NCBI GenBank assembly: GCA_947383005.1
Contig: CANDBT010000023.1
Span: 1 to 64,000, forward strand
DNA length: 64,000 bases
Source of the DNA: an uncultured bacterium
GTDB taxonomy: Bacteria; Bacillota; Clostridia; Lachnospirales; Lachnospiraceae
Reading direction: 5' to 3'
Of the stretch, positions 63,215 to 64,000 are shown piece after piece. The notes beneath the pieces are model-generated. The model searched no databases and was not told the origin of the DNA. It saw nothing but the letters and a program-made list of their open reading frames with translations. Position 1 is the first letter of the stretch. Each line of letters opens with the position of its first letter. The position numbers were made by a program, and so were the translations under genes.

Positions 63215-64000
63215 ATGGAACGGAATTTTGAGTACTATAAAGTATTTTACTATGTTTCCAAGTATGGCAGCTTAACCAGAGCTGCCAGTGTCTTGATGAC
63301 CAGCCAGCCAGCAGTAACCCGTACCATACATAATCTGGAAAATGAACTTGGATGCCGGCTGTTTATCCGCAGCAAAAACGGTGTGGAACTGACGCCGGAA
63401 GGACGTCTGTTTTACGAATATATTTCTGCCGCCTGCGTACAAATCTTCAAAGGTGAAAATGAATTGGCAAACAGAACCAGCCTGGAAAACGGCACCGTGT
63501 GCATCAGTGCCACAGAGACCGCTCTTCACTGCTGTTTATTCCAGGCAGTGGAAGATTTCAACAAAATATATCCTAACGTCCGGTTTAAACTGCTGAACAA
63601 CAGTACCATCGATTCAATCCAGGCGCTCAAGGCCGGAAAAATCGATATGGCAATCGTCTCCTCTGCTCCTCTCCAAACAGAAAAGTCATTAAAGGTGAAA
63701 AAGCTTCAGGAATACCACGATATCCTGATCGGCGGAAATAAATTTCAGGACTTAAAAGGAAAGGAACTGACATTGGAGGAATTAAAAGATTATCCCTGGA
63801 TCAGCCTGACTTCCCAATCCATAACCAGAAATTTCCTTAACCGTTATTTTTCGGATCATAATCTGCAGTTTGATCCGGATATCGAGCTGGCCACCACAGA
63901 CATGATTTTGCCGGCAGTCCGTCATAACCTGGGTATCGGCTTTCTTCCGGCAAAATTTGCAGAAGAGGACATCCGCCAGGGAATGGTTTTTGAAATTTCC
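63215..64000 (+). CDS. LysR-family transcriptional regulator (truncated by window end)
   Basis: Open from ATG 63215 to the window edge (262 codons). N-terminal winged HTH (YYVSKYGSLTRAASVLMTSQPAVTRTIHNLENELGCRLF) and the start of a periplasmic-binding-like effector domain (VRFKLLNNSTIDSIQALKAGKIDMAIV). Divergent from the trp operon; its target and ligand are unknown. About 35-40 residues are probably missing. Confidence 0.93.
   Translation, partial: MERNFEYYKVFYYVSKYGSLTRAASVLMTSQPAVTRTIHNLENELGCRLFIRSKNGVELTPEGRLFYEYISAACVQIFKGENELANRTSLENGTVCISATETALHCCLFQAVEDFNKIYPNVRFKLLNNSTIDSIQALKAGKIDMAIVSSAPLQTEKSLKVKKLQEYHDILIGGNKFQDLKGKELTLEELKDYPWISLTSQSITRNFLNRYFSDHNLQFDPDIELATTDMILPAVRHNLGIGFLPAKFAEEDIRQGMVFEIS

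Overview
The window has two parts. Bases 1 to about 34,650 are most of a tailed (siphovirus-type, HK97-fold) prophage, read left to right; its left end lies outside the window. From about 34,700 on it is a Firmicutes chromosome. Gene order (rplU-prp-rpmA-obg-yhbY-nadD-yqeK-rsfS), an L27 with a cleavable N-terminus, LexA boxes of the CGAAC type, a Trp T-box and moderate GC suggest a clostridial (Lachnospiraceae-like) anaerobe. This is inferred from recognised families, not from a search; the species cannot be named.

Prophage layout: (1) 1-6.8 kb, small early genes plus a PAPS-reductase-like gene and a C5-cytosine methyltransferase, both frameshifted at poly-G runs; (2) 6.5-9.7 kb, a replication/partition block with an HUH-type Rep, ParA and ParB, suggesting a plasmid-like phase; (3) 9.7-12 kb, VRR-NUC and HNH nucleases; (4) 12-20 kb, terminase, portal, ClpP-like protease, capsid, connectors, tail tube and tail chaperones with a textbook -1 frameshift signal; (5) 20-27 kb, tape measure, distal tail, gp37-like and baseplate proteins; (6) 27.3-30.2 kb, a complete diversity-generating retroelement (DGR): C-type-lectin-like target with variable repeat, hairpin, Avd, template repeat and reverse transcriptase; (7) 30.3-32 kb, holin and a modular lysin; (8) 32-34.65 kb, a small operon with a consensus promoter, an RHH protein, the second copy of a 274-bp perfect repeat, and an IS30-family transposase next to the rplU promoter. 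All 18 differences between the DGR template and variable repeats fall on template adenines, so this is a recently active protein-diversifying system.

Chromosome layout: the ribosome/GTPase/NAD block (34.8-39.2 kb) is followed by glmS (minus), an LCP cell-wall ligase, a Xer-type recombinase, and a divergent yneA-like/lexA pair under four SOS boxes. A five-gene peptide/nickel-type ABC transporter (minus strand, 45.7-50.9 kb) lies behind a cobalamin riboswitch, a terminator and a 95-bp tandem repeat. Next come a large membrane-anchored protein with a duplicated domain, a wrecked YesM-type histidine kinase and a rubredoxin/DUF2164 mini-operon. Last is the tryptophan operon trpE-G-D-C-F-B-A (minus), controlled by a UGG-specifier T-box, then a divergent LysR regulator cut by the window end. 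Structured intergenic repeats sharing one core with compensatory base changes occur three times on the minus-strand transcripts, including inside the trp operon.
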